A stretch of DNA of 64,000 bases, taken from the NCBI RefSeq assembly GCF_001294335.1, contig NZ_LGKG01000013.1:1-64000 (forward strand). The letters are read 5' to 3'. Of the stretch, positions 55,310-62,946 are shown one piece after another. Both the position numbers and the translations under genes were made by a program. The notes beneath the pieces are model-generated. The model was not told the DNA's origin, did not search any database, and was given only the letters and a program-made list of their open reading frames with translations. Each line of letters opens with the position of its first letter. Within the stretch, counting starts at the first letter, position 1. The DNA comes from Streptomyces chattanoogensis. GTDB lineage: Bacteria; Actinomycetota; Actinomycetes; Streptomycetales; Streptomycetaceae.

Positions 55310-56185
55310 ATGACCGTCGAGCTGCGTCACTTCCGCTGCTTTCTCGCCATCGCCGACACCCTCAGCGTGACCCGCGCCGCCGAACGCCTGCATCTGACCC
55401 AGCCCGCCGTCTCCCGTACGCTCCGTCAGCTGGAACAGGAGCTGGGCGTGCGCCTCGTCGACCGCTCCACCCACCACCTCGCGCTCACCCCGGACGGCCT
55501 CAGCTTCCGCGACCAGGCGGCCATCGCGGTCACCGCCTTCGACCGCGCCCTCGGCCAGGCCCGGCGCGCCGCCTGGCCGCTGCGCCTGGGCCACGCCTGG
55601 TCCGCCGCCGGTACGTACACCACCGCCCTGCTCCGCCGCTGGCACGAGGAGCACCCCGACACCCCGCTCGAACTCCTCCGCATCGACGACCGCACGGCCG
55701 GCCTGGCCCGCGGCGACGTGGACGCGGCCCTGCTCCGCGGCGAGGTACGGACCCCGGGCCTGCTCACCGAGCGGCTGACCACAGAACCCCGGGTCGTCGG
55801 CCTCCCCGCCGACGACCCCCTCGCCCGGCGCTCCGTCCTCTCTCTCGCCGACCTGGCCGACCGCACCCTCGCCCTCAACTCCGTCTCCGGCATCACCACC
55901 CTGGACCTCTGGCCCACCGCCGCCCGCCCAGCCTCCACCATCACCATCGGCAACACCGACGACTGGATCGCCGCCATCACCGGCGGCCGCGCGGTCGGCG
56001 TCACCACCTCCGCTACCGCCGGAATGCACCCCCACCCCGCCATGGCCTACGTCCCTCTCGCCGACACCCCGCCCGTCCCGGTGGTCATCGCCTGGCGCGA
56101 CGGCCCCGGGCATCCACGGATCCCTGATCTGATCAGGCTGGCCCGTGAGGCCCTGGGCGGGCCGGACGACGAGCCTCCGCGCTGA
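55310..56185 (+). CDS. LysR family transcriptional regulator
   Basis: A 291-residue LysR-type regulator. The winged HTH is residues 1-60 (LRHFRCFLAIADTLSVTRAAERLHLTQPAVSRTLRQLEQEL), and the periplasmic-binding-like effector domain spans about 90-285. Divergent to the EamA transporter gene with a 69-bp spacer, the classic layout for LysR control of a neighbour. TATGCT (55297-55302) placed eight bases before the ATG suggests a leaderless transcript. Effector unknown. Confidence 0.92.
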   Translation: MTVELRHFRCFLAIADTLSVTRAAERLHLTQPAVSRTLRQLEQELGVRLVDRSTHHLALTPDGLSFRDQAAIAVTAFDRALGQARRAAWPLRLGHAWSAAGTYTTALLRRWHEEHPDTPLELLRIDDRTAGLARGDVDAALLRGEVRTPGLLTERLTTEPRVVGLPADDPLARRSVLSLADLADRTLALNSVSGITTLDLWPTAARPASTITIGNTDDWIAAITGGRAVGVTTSATAGMHPHPAMAYVPLADTPPVPVVIAWRDGPGHPRIPDLIRLAREALGGPDDEPPR

Positions 56186-56222
56186 AGCACGTCCCCGCCA
56201 TATCAAGCCGAATTAATCCCGC

Positions 56223-56292
56223 GATGCCGCGATCCCGCGATGCCGTGATATCGCGATCCCGCAATATCGCGATCCCGCAATACCGATGCCGC
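56223..56292. repeat. octamer tandem array
   Basis: Nine consecutive units of about 8 bp following GATCCCGC: GATGCCGC, GATCCCGC, GATGCCGT, GATATCGC, GATCCCGC, AATATCGC, GATCCCGC, a 6-bp unit AATACC, and GATGCCGC. Units differ by one to three bases. Confidence 0.8.
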
Positions 56293-56410
56293 AAAAGGGA
56301 GACACCCCCGGCGCCCAAAACCCGGGACGCCCGATTCCGCTCGATTCACCGTTCACCCGAACGGCTCCACCCGAGGCGAAATGGGCCACCCGGGCATGCA
56401 TGGTGATTCC

Positions 56411-56629
56411 ATGAACACCACCACACAGCACAAGCGCCAGAAGAAATCCGTTTCCCGAATACTCGCGGTGAGCGCGGCCCTGGGCTTCGCCCTTGCGGCC
56501 GGCACGGCGACAGCCGCATCCGCCGCGGCCGAGCCGCCCACCACCCCCCACTACGCCAAAACCGCTGGCTACGGAGGCGGTGGCGGCGGTGACGACTGCA
56601 GCGCCGTCATCAACATCATCTGCCTGTGA
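56411..56629 (+). CDS. small secreted two-cysteine peptide
   Basis: A 72-residue precursor. The signal peptide is residues 1-40 (KRQKKSVSR, then LAVSAALGFALAAGTATA, cleavage after ASA). The mature peptide of about 32 residues begins EPPTTPHYAKTAGYGGGGGG and ends DDCSAVINIICL, with two Cys seven residues apart near the C terminus and a Gly-rich middle. It looks like a secreted peptide with one disulfide or a modified Cys pair; no enzyme or immunity gene adjoins. I cannot place it in a known RiPP or chaplin class. ATG at 56411 has only a weak GGTGA; a strong terminator follows. Confidence 0.65.
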   Translation: MNTTTQHKRQKKSVSRILAVSAALGFALAAGTATAASAAAEPPTTPHYAKTAGYGGGGGGDDCSAVINIICL

Positions 56630-56652
56630 CGGTTGATCCCGCATAGGCACGA

Positions 56653-56704
56653 GCCGGGCGGAGGAGGCGGGAAATACGCCCAGGTAATACCTCCTCCGCC
56701 CGGC
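56653..56704 (+). terminator. strong hairpin terminator after the small peptide
   Basis: A perfect 15-bp stem (56653-56667 with 56690-56704; GCCGGGCGGAGGAGG) around a 22-base loop, 24 bases after the stop codon. Confidence 0.75.
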
Positions 56705-56833
56705 CGGTATCTGAATTGCCGGCACGCGAATTCAGCACCCGCGAATGCCAGAATTCCTCACCCAATACTCCAGCCGCAGATCGCGACCTTCATTGCCGTT
56801 GAGCTACTTGCCGGTGGCACACAGCAGCACAAA

Positions 56834-56867
56834 GGGTGGCCACGGTCCGATGAGACCGGGGCCACCC
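56834..56867 (-). terminator. hairpin terminator of the EF-hand gene
   Basis: GGGTGGCC (56834-56841) pairs with GGCCACCC (56860-56867), just past the EF-hand gene stop on the minus strand. Confidence 0.6.
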
Positions 56868-56880
56868 TCGTCATGCCGAC

Positions 56881-57081
56881 TCAGCGAACGAACTTGGCGT
56901 ACTCGTCGTAGTCGATCTTCTTGTCGCCGTTCTCGTCGGCCATCCGCACGATCATCTTGGCATTATCATCCGAAACCTTCCCGCCGCTGGTCTGGAGAGA
57001 CGCCTTGAATTCGTCGGCGGTGATGTATCCGTCCCTGTCGGTGTCGATCTTGTCGAAGGCTGCGCGCTTGTCGTCACTCAC
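56881..57081 (-). CDS. EF-hand calcium-binding protein
   Basis: A 66-residue protein of two EF-hands: loop 1 DTDRDGYITADEF (about 13-25) and loop 2 DENGDKKIDYDEY (about 49-61), both with complete acidic ligand positions. It is like the CabB-type small calmodulin-like proteins of Streptomyces, which buffer or sense calcium in the cytoplasm. The GTG at 57081 follows GGGAG. It overlaps the end of the upstream ORF by eight bases, so they may share a transcript. Confidence 0.9.
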   Translation of the reverse strand: MSDDKRAAFDKIDTDRDGYITADEFKASLQTSGGKVSDDNAKMIVRMADENGDKKIDYDEYAKFVR

Positions 57082-57466
57082 CTGGGGTCTCCCTCAAGCC
57101 GTAGATCTCGTCGTCGGTTAACGACCAACCGCACGTGGCAGGCACGGGCGGCCGAATCGGCGTTTGGGTGAGCCGTGAAACGTGGTGTGCCAGTTGGCCA
57201 TATAGGTGTTCCAGTTGGCCATATAAGCGGCCACCGACCTGAGGATCCCGGCGGGTCAGAACGAGAAGTACCCCCCTCCAGGTACGCCGCCGCGCGGTCC
57301 CCGCGATCCGAACGGCCGGCTTCAGCAGCCAGTCCGCGCATTCCAGCGGCATCACCTGCGCGGAGCGGAACTCCGGGTGCCCTGACCGCCGATGAGCATC
57401 GCCCGGTTTCACGAGGACATCACCATGACCGAGCCAGACGTAGGCGTGGTGGTGGGGTCGTGTCAT
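57074..57466 (-). CDS. hypothetical protein with a seven-residue duplication
   Basis: A 130-residue ORF with ATG at 57466 and AGGGAG five bases before it. The protein has a basic central part (RIAGTARRRTWRGVLLVL) and a tandem heptad LYGQLEHLYGQLAHH encoded by a 21-bp direct repeat (57185-57225). The C terminus SLTDDEIYGLRETPGE runs into the EF-hand gene start. Codon use is less GC-biased than in the core genes. No family recognised; start signal and plausible composition support it. Confidence 0.5.
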   Translation of the reverse strand: MTRPHHHAYVWLGHGDVLVKPGDAHRRSGHPEFRSAQVMPLECADWLLKPAVRIAGTARRRTWRGVLLVLTRRDPQVGGRLYGQLEHLYGQLAHHVSRLTQTPIRPPVPATCGWSLTDDEIYGLRETPGE

Positions 57467-57683
57467 TTCACTCCCTGCTCTGCACGCGTGTCCCGCATCT
57501 ACGACGACAGGTCCGCGTCAAATGGAGGGGAGCCCTACCGGCAAGGAAGGGGAGCCGGTGAGGCCAAAGCACAACCCCATTCGCGGGGGGGGTGAGCTTT
57601 GAGGACGCACCTACCAGCGTCCAGCCGACAGGCTGAGGTGTTGTAGCTCGCCGCCCCTCAGCCGGCGCGTCCCGGCGGCTGGC

Positions 57684-57863
57684 CTACTTGCCGTCCCCGC
57701 CTTGCGGCTGGGGCTCACGCGGAGCCTCCGGAGGCATGGGGCCTCCGTCGTGCTTCCCGCCTTCCGCTTCCATGGCGACCGGGTGCCTGAATGGGATGCC
57801 GCGCCATCCATCGGCATCGGGCGTGCGCGTCTCGTACGTATCGACGCTCACAGCAGCACTCAC
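57684..57863 (-). CDS. small hypothetical protein (59 residues)
   Basis: A GTG at 57863 with a textbook GAGGAGG five bases upstream opens a 59-residue frame ending at TAG 57684-57686. The peptide (SVDTYETRTPDADGWRGIPF..., ending PQPQGGDGK) is hydrophilic, has few Arg and reads like a real accessory protein. Overlapping frames are Arg/Cys-rich. No known domain. Confidence 0.5.
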   Translation of the reverse strand: MSAAVSVDTYETRTPDADGWRGIPFRHPVAMEAEGGKHDGGPMPPEAPREPQPQGGDGK

Positions 57864-58026
57864 ACCAACCTCCTCTTTCGTGAGGGGCCATACCGCCGTA
57901 CCGTCGGAGGCATGGCCCGTAGGCCCGCAGGAGTTTCCCTGCGGTGGTCACCCCGTCCCGGCTGCTCGACTGTCCAGGTTTCCGCCGCCGGGGCGGGAGT
58001 CTCGATACGGAACCACCCTTAGCGCT

Positions 58027-58194
58027 CTACAGCTGCGCCTCGTGCGCCCTGCGATGCCGCGCAATGAGGACGTTGAAGTCGGTCACCCGGCTGAGATCCC
58101 GCTCCGCCTCGGCCTGCTCAATGCCGTGCTCTAGGTCTTGGCACTCGAGGCAGGGGTGTTCCGGCACCGTCTTCGTGGACGTGGGAGTGCTCAT
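58027..58194 (-). CDS. small conserved Streptomyces protein (55 residues)
   Basis: ATG at 58194 with GGAGGGG upstream. The peptide starts MSTPTSTKTVPEHPCLECQ (a CxxC pair) and continues as a charged helix ending ARHRRAHEAQL. Similar short proteins accompany XRE-DUF397/DUF6879 loci in Streptomyces. It is divergent from the 86-residue gene at 58430. The longer in-frame ORF upstream has no support. Confidence 0.65.
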   Translation of the reverse strand: MSTPTSTKTVPEHPCLECQDLEHGIEQAEAERDLSRVTDFNVLIARHRRAHEAQL

Positions 58195-58429
58195 GCGAAC
58201 CCCTCCGTTGGTAGTCCCCCCTCCTGAGCGCAACCCGTATCGAGCGCACAAGGCCGGGGCTGCGTTGGGTAACGACGCTAGAGAGATAGTGTGCACTGTT
58301 GCTAGTGATGTGCAGATATGTGCATGAAAACTATTTAGCCAGATCAGTGACCACTTCATGCCCTTGACCCTCCACAACTTCGGCGGCACGGTGTTGCACA
58401 CCACTGCACAGCGCTAGACGGAGGCTGAC
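58195..58429. promoter_or_regulatory. divergent regulatory region with TGTGCA repeats
   Basis: An AT-richer 235-bp spacer. TGTGCA occurs three times between 58290 and 58326 (GTGTGCAC, ATGTGCAG, ATGTGCAT), and GTTGCACACC...CTGCAC lies near the 58430 start. The spacing suggests operators for the nearby XRE regulators. Confidence 0.45.
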
Positions 58430-58690
58430 ATGTCGTTACAGTTCATCGGCATCGACCCGAGCAGCGAAGAAGGCGACAGCCCAACGGTGTGGACAGACCA
58501 GGCTCGCCAAGAGCTGGTGTTCCAGGGATGGAAGGCCGGCACAGAACTCACGTCAGAATGTGCCGCGTTCGAGATCCCAGGCCACGCGAAGGGCATTCCG
58601 GACGACGAAACAGTGGTCCGCATTCCCGCCAGGATGATCGACATCATTAGGGAGGCATGCGATGCCATCGAGAGTCCTCACCTGGGATGA
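58430..58690 (+). CDS. small hypothetical protein of the DUF6879/XRE locus
   Basis: An 86-residue acidic protein (SLQFIGIDPSSEEGDSPTVW..., IPDDETVVRIPARMIDII). Proteins like this precede DUF6879 genes in Streptomyces regulatory loci. ATG at 58430 with GGAGG. It overlaps the DUF6879 gene by 29 bases. Function unknown; the arrangement suggests a regulator or antagonist working with the XRE protein. Confidence 0.75.
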   Translation: MSLQFIGIDPSSEEGDSPTVWTDQARQELVFQGWKAGTELTSECAAFEIPGHAKGIPDDETVVRIPARMIDIIREACDAIESPHLG

Positions 58691-59189
58691 GCTCCTAGGG
58701 TCAGCGCAGGCGTCCGCCGTGCATCTGGAGATGCGGGATTCCTACGCCGTCGACGTTGAGAACGGCCCGTTCGCAAACTGGCGTGCGGGCACCCGACTCG
58801 ATCCCGAGGACCGCGCGTCCTGGTGGCGGCCCTGGCACTCACTGATTTCCGACACGACAGGTCGAGGTGTTGTCGTGCGCCGCGCTCGCATCGTTTCCGA
58901 GCCGGTCAGCGAGTACACCCGCTTCCTGCATCACGGCACGTTGAAGAACATCATCGCGGGTGAGCAGGTTCGGTGGCTGCCCCGTCGCCAAGCCTCGGAC
59001 ATTCCGTTGCCAGGCAACGATTTCTGGCTCATCGACAACCGCCTAGTCCGGTGGAACCACTTCACAGGTGAAGGCTCCCCAGCAGACGGAGAGATGAACG
59101 AAGATCCCTCCACGGCGAAGTTGTGCGCCGACGCGTTCGAGGCCGTATGGTCACGAGGCATACCGCACGACCAATACGAGATCCGCTAG
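58662..59189 (+). CDS. DUF6879 family protein
   Basis: A 175-residue protein with the DUF6879 start pattern (TWDELLGSAQASAVHLEMRD) and internal RWLPRRQASDIPLPGNDFW. In actinobacteria it travels with XRE-DUF5753 regulators. Its biochemical role is unknown, though a partner or anti-regulator function is often supposed. ATG at 58662 with AGGGAGG. Confidence 0.85.
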   Translation: MPSRVLTWDELLGSAQASAVHLEMRDSYAVDVENGPFANWRAGTRLDPEDRASWWRPWHSLISDTTGRGVVVRRARIVSEPVSEYTRFLHHGTLKNIIAGEQVRWLPRRQASDIPLPGNDFWLIDNRLVRWNHFTGEGSPADGEMNEDPSTAKLCADAFEAVWSRGIPHDQYEIR

Positions 59190-59213
59190 CAAAGGCACCG
59201 ACACAGCCAGCTC

Positions 59214-60068
59214 ATGCCCGCCTCACCGTCCTCGTCAGCACAAGCCGCCCGCGAAGCTGTCGCGCATCGGCTACGCGATCTGCGCAAGGGCACTGGGTTG
59301 ACAGTCACCGAGCTGGCTGACCGGTGCGGCTGGCACCACGCCAAGACCTCCCGAATCGAGAATGCCCGCACCGCACCGTCCGCCAGGGACATCAAGCTGT
59401 GGTGCCGGGCGTGTGAGGCGAACGACGAGGCAGATGGTCTGATCACACAGTCGCTGAACGCCGAGTCGATGTATACCGAGTGGCGCCACCAGGTGCGCAG
59501 CGGGCTCAAACAACTGCAGACCGGGTCAATACAGTTCTTCCGCGAAACTCAGCTTTTCCGGGTGTATTCCTCGACCCTGGTTCCGGGCCTGCTGCAGACC
59601 GAGGGTTACGCGGCCGCAGTGCTTCGAAGGGCCGCCCGCTTTCGAGAACTCCCCTTCGACGACAGCGCGGAGGCCGCTCAGGCAAGAGTGAAGCGATCTC
59701 AGGTCATCCACGAGCCGGGGCACCGATTCGTCATCCTCATCGAAGAAGCAGCGCTGCATTACCAGATCCCAGATGCTGACACGATGGCCGGGCAACTGGG
59801 ATACCTACTTACTGTCGGCACACTGCCGTCTGTGTCACTAGGCATCATTCCGATGGCGTCGCAAGAACGGGGGCAGGGGCCGCGGGAAACGTTCCACGTG
59901 TACGACGATGCTCTCGTGTCGATCGAGTTGGTTTCCGCACGGGTGAAGGTTACCCAACCCTCGGAAATCGCTCTGTATCTCAAGTCCTTCGAGGAAATGC
60001 GCAGCATCGCTGTTTACGGCGCGGAGGCGCGGGCGCTCATATTGAAAGCGCTTGAGGCATTGCGCTGA
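59214..60068 (+). CDS. XRE regulator with DUF5753 domain
   Basis: A 284-residue regulator. The helix-turn-helix is at residues 18-70 (RLRDLRKGTGLTVTELADRCGWHHAKTSRIE), and the DUF5753 effector domain spans 95-280 (VYSSTLVPGLLQTEGYAAAVLRR, LHYQIPDADTMAGQLGYLL). This architecture is a Streptomyces speciality, often linked to development. It follows DUF6879 with a 24-bp gap. A damaged second copy follows directly. Confidence 0.88.
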   Translation: MPASPSSSAQAAREAVAHRLRDLRKGTGLTVTELADRCGWHHAKTSRIENARTAPSARDIKLWCRACEANDEADGLITQSLNAESMYTEWRHQVRSGLKQLQTGSIQFFRETQLFRVYSSTLVPGLLQTEGYAAAVLRRAARFRELPFDDSAEAAQARVKRSQVIHEPGHRFVILIEEAALHYQIPDADTMAGQLGYLLTVGTLPSVSLGIIPMASQERGQGPRETFHVYDDALVSIELVSARVKVTQPSEIALYLKSFEEMRSIAVYGAEARALILKALEALR

Positions 60069-60095
60069 GCTGGGAAAGCTCAGCAGAATCCGACG

Positions 60096-60997
60096 TTGCA
60101 GCAACCCTGGATGAAAGTCACACAGTGCGGGCGAGTTCGCGGCAGTGGTCAACAACTGGCCGACCTCCTGGGCTGCTCCTACTCCAAGATCTACAAACTG
60201 GAGAACGGCCAGCAGACTGCCACGGTAGACGACGTGCGGGCGTGGGCCGAGGCCACCGGCCATCCCGAGGCAACGGATGAACTACTCGCTAGCCTGACTG
60301 CTCTCGAACCGCCTGCCCACTCATGGCGCACTCGCCTGACATTCGGCCACCTTCCAGTGCAACAGACCTGGACACAGAAGTAGCGCGATCCAAGGTCATT
60401 TACAACTGGGAGGAGGCCATCATCCCAGGCATGTTGCAGACCGCCGACTACGGCCGTCACGTATTCATCCGTTGCGCGGAATTCGCAAATTCCAAGCCCG
60501 ATGCGGACGAAGCGGCGTGGGCAAGGCTGAAACGACAGGAGTGGCTCTACCAACCAGGAAACAAGCTGCATGTTCTTATGTGGCAAGCAGCCCTCCACGT
60601 CCGTCTCTGCCCACCACCAGTACTCGCTGCCCAGCTCGACCGACTCGTCGAGGTGATCGACATGGACACGGTGTCCCTGGGAATCGTCCCTCTGGGAGCT
60701 TCACTGAGGATCGCCCCCGCCAACGGATTTTGCATCCTCGACAACCGAGTGGCGGTCACTGAGGACCCGCTCACAGAGCAGCGGTTGGACGACACGCACA
60801 GCATCGCCACGTACATGAAGGCATGGAGCACGCTCCGGGAGTCAGCGGCATTCGGAGCGGACGCACAGAACCTCACCCTCTCTGAGGGACTCGGGGCCGC
60901 GGCAGTTGGCGGCCCCGCCCGGTGTTCAGGAGAGCACCGGGCGGGGCCTTTTCCCTCACCGCATGACGCGAGCGGCATCCGTGAAGAGCGCGCCTAG
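60096..60997 (+). pseudogene. frameshifted XRE-DUF5753 regulator
   Basis: Two overlapping frames together give one regulator. The first (60096-60383) holds the HTH with YSKIYKLENGQQTATVDDVRAWAE and stops after LPVQQTWTQK. The second (from about 60335) holds the intact DUF5753 core (RSKVIYNWEEAIIPGMLQTADYG, AALHVRLCPPPVLAAQLD). The shift lies near 60350-60375. The N terminus is short compared with usual members and the natural stop is lost: the second frame reads on through the terminator. Either a decayed gene or a sequencing indel. Confidence 0.8.
60911..60952 (+). terminator. rho-independent terminator
   Basis: A perfect 14-bp stem (60911-60924 with 60935-60948; GGCCCCGCCCGGTG) followed by TTTT. 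It ends the XRE/DUF6879 transcript. Confidence 0.9.
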
Positions 60998-61141
60998 GAC
61001 TGCGCTCCGCGGGACGGACCGGGGCGAGAGCTGAGCCCGTCGGCTCAGACGGGACACGTTCTGTCCCTGCTCAGGGCTATTCCGGTCGGGGGAGTCGAAG
61101 GGTCGGGGTGGTTCGTCCCGCTCGACGGCCCCCGACCCGGT

Positions 61142-61360
61142 CTACTGGGGTGAGCGTGTGTCTTCCGGGCACCCGTATTCCTTGCGCGTCCCCATAATGG
61201 CGAATACCTCCCCCGAAGCGGGGTTGTCCTGCGCCTGGAGCACTTCACTCAATTGCTCCCTCAACACAGCGCATTCGGGGCAGTCGCGAGGCAGGTCGAG
61301 TTGCAGATCACCGTAGGCGCCGGCTGCCACCTGGCGGACCGCACGACCCTTGGTCGTCAT
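61142..61360 (-). CDS. small conserved protein, third of a coupled trio
   Basis: A 72-residue protein (MTTKGRAVRQVAAGAYGD, then CPECAVLREQLSEVLQ). The CPEC could bind metal. The ATG shares one base with the stop of the preceding gene in TGATG, so translation is coupled. Similar small proteins sit opposite XRE-DUF397 pairs in Streptomyces; function unknown. Confidence 0.65.
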   Translation of the reverse strand: MTTKGRAVRQVAAGAYGDLQLDLPRDCPECAVLREQLSEVLQAQDNPASGEVFAIMGTRKEYGCPEDTRSPQ

Positions 61361-61554
61361 CAACGCACCGCCTTGGGGTGGGGGTGAGGGTGACGGCGGA
61401 TCTCGATGTTGCGGTCGGACGCCTTGGACTTGTCACCGTTGGCGTAGGCCTCCGCGCGCTGCCGGGCCAGGGCCATGCAGACATCGCATCCGGGCACCGG
61501 CTCCGGATCCGCCGCTGGTTCTCCCAGGTGCACGGGGTGGCACGTGCGAGCCAT
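61360..61554 (-). CDS. small conserved protein, second of a coupled trio
   Basis: A 64-residue protein starting MARTCHPVHLGEPAADPE with the Cys pair GCDVC and a basic C terminus (RRHPHPHPKAVR). Both its start and stop are in TGATG overlaps with its neighbours. Function unknown. Confidence 0.65.
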   Translation of the reverse strand: MARTCHPVHLGEPAADPEPVPGCDVCMALARQRAEAYANGDKSKASDRNIEIRRHPHPHPKAVR

Positions 61555-61880
61555 CAGCCCACCACCTCCACACCATGAATCCACCGCGGCCCGGCATCGA
61601 TCCCATGCACGGCCAGCCACAGCGCCCGCCGACGCCCGCGCTGCAATCGCCGTTCCCGACTCGCCTGCCATTCCTCGGGGGTGAGGACGTAGGGGCGGAC
61701 GAGAACCGAGTCCTCGCCACGCAGCGGCGGCAAGTGCCGGACGGGCGCGCGCCGACGGACGGACGTCGGTGCGTCCTCGCGGCTTGCGGCGGGCGGTGCG
61801 CCGGCCAACCGATGGCGGCCCGCCGCTGGCAGTAACCAATGCAACAGTGCCTCGACGAGACGGGCGATACAGTTCCGCAT
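61554..61880 (-). CDS. small basic protein, first of a coupled trio
   Basis: A 108-residue protein (MRNCIARLVEALLHWLLPAAG, an amphipathic or membrane-associated N-terminal helix), then Arg-rich sequence, LRGEDSVLVRPYVLTPEEW and RRRALWLAVHGIDAGP. It is a recurrent Streptomyces hypothetical near XRE/DUF397 genes. ATG at 61880 after GAGAGCAGG; divergent from the XRE gene across 229 bp. Confidence 0.7.
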   Translation of the reverse strand: MRNCIARLVEALLHWLLPAAGRHRLAGAPPAASREDAPTSVRRRAPVRHLPPLRGEDSVLVRPYVLTPEEWQASRERRLQRGRRRALWLAVHGIDAGPRWIHGVEVVG

Positions 61881-62109
61881 GTCGACCTGCTCTCTCAGGT
61901 TGGCCACGCCCCCGGACGCTTCCCCGTCGCGGGGGTTTTCGCGTGGCGATCGGTCCTTGTCCGGACGCACCCTGCCGAATACCGGGTGTAGTCCGTTGCT
62001 CACCAGAACAACGCAACTTCCAGTAGGATCGGGATACTTCAGCGCAGAAAACTGAAGTCGCCACTCGTGCGGCTTTCCGCCCGTGATCACATGATGAGAG
62101 GTCACAGCG

Positions 62110-62946
62110 TTGGACGAGACGATCCCAGCCGAAGACTTCAGTCAACCCGTAGGACCGTTACAGCGCTTCGGGGCGGACGTCAGACGTGTGCGCCTCGGTC
62201 GCAAGATCACACAGAAGCAGCTGGGCAGAACGTCGGGTTACTCAGAGTCGTACATCAGCCAGGTCGAGTCCGGGAAGCTTCTGCCGAGCGAGAAGTTCGC
62301 CAACGCCTGTGACCTGATGTTCGGGACGAACGGGCTGTTCGCGGGTTTGCTCCATCGCATCGAGGAGGGGGACCACCCCTCACAGTTCGTGCCGTACGTC
62401 CACTTGGAGCGAAAGGCTTCGGGCATCCTTGGCTTCTCGACCACGAGGGTCATGGGACTGCTTCAAACGCAGGAGTACGCGCGTGCCATCTTCCGCGCCG
62501 GGCACCCGTGCGTGACGGACGAGGCAATCGAGGGCAAGGTAGCCGCGCGCATAAGGCGACGCGAAGTCCTCAACCAGGACCGGCCGCCTACTCTGTGGAC
62601 AGTGCTGCACGAGGCGTGCCTCCGCAGTCACGTGGGCGGTCCGACGGTCATGGCCAGTCAGCTCGAGTACCTGGTGGAGTTGGCCGCTCGCCCCGGCATC
62701 GATCTCCAGGTGATCCCCTTCGCCGCTGGGGCGGCTGCCGCTCACTCTGTGGCATTCACGCTGCTCGCCTTCAAGGATTCGCCCACAGTGCTCTATGCGG
62801 ACGATCCGCAAGGAGGCAGGCTGTGCCGCAGGGCGGCGCCGGTTGCGACCGCCATGCAGAACTACGATCGGCTGCGGGCGCACGCGCTGCCCCCTGACGA
62901 GTCGCTGGCCTTCATCAAGACTGTGTGCGAGGAGTACACGCCATGA
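62110..62946 (+). CDS. XRE regulator with DUF5753 domain (DUF397 partner)
   Basis: A 278-residue regulator: HTH at residues 18-70 (FGADVRRVRLGRKITQKQLGRTSGYSESYISQVESG), DUF5753 at 90-275 (GLLQTQEYARAIFRA, LEYLVELAARPGIDLQVIPF). It overlaps the DUF397 gene by ATGA. XRE-DUF397 pairs such as WhiJ/BldB-like loci affect Streptomyces development. The start is TTG at 62110 with GAGAGG. A -10-like GATACT or TAGGAT lies at about 62025-62037. Confidence 0.88.
   Translation: MDETIPAEDFSQPVGPLQRFGADVRRVRLGRKITQKQLGRTSGYSESYISQVESGKLLPSEKFANACDLMFGTNGLFAGLLHRIEEGDHPSQFVPYVHLERKASGILGFSTTRVMGLLQTQEYARAIFRAGHPCVTDEAIEGKVAARIRRREVLNQDRPPTLWTVLHEACLRSHVGGPTVMASQLEYLVELAARPGIDLQVIPFAAGAAAAHSVAFTLLAFKDSPTVLYADDPQGGRLCRRAAPVATAMQNYDRLRAHALPPDESLAFIKTVCEEYTP

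Noticed and set aside
56133..56318. Minus-strand ORF with repeated RHRGIA-like units
   Set aside because: The apparent protein repeat is just the octamer DNA array read in one frame; no start signal.
59892..59903. GTTCCACGTGTAC as a second parS-like site
   Set aside because: The arms are not symmetric and several consensus positions differ; only 46239-46254 is a good match.
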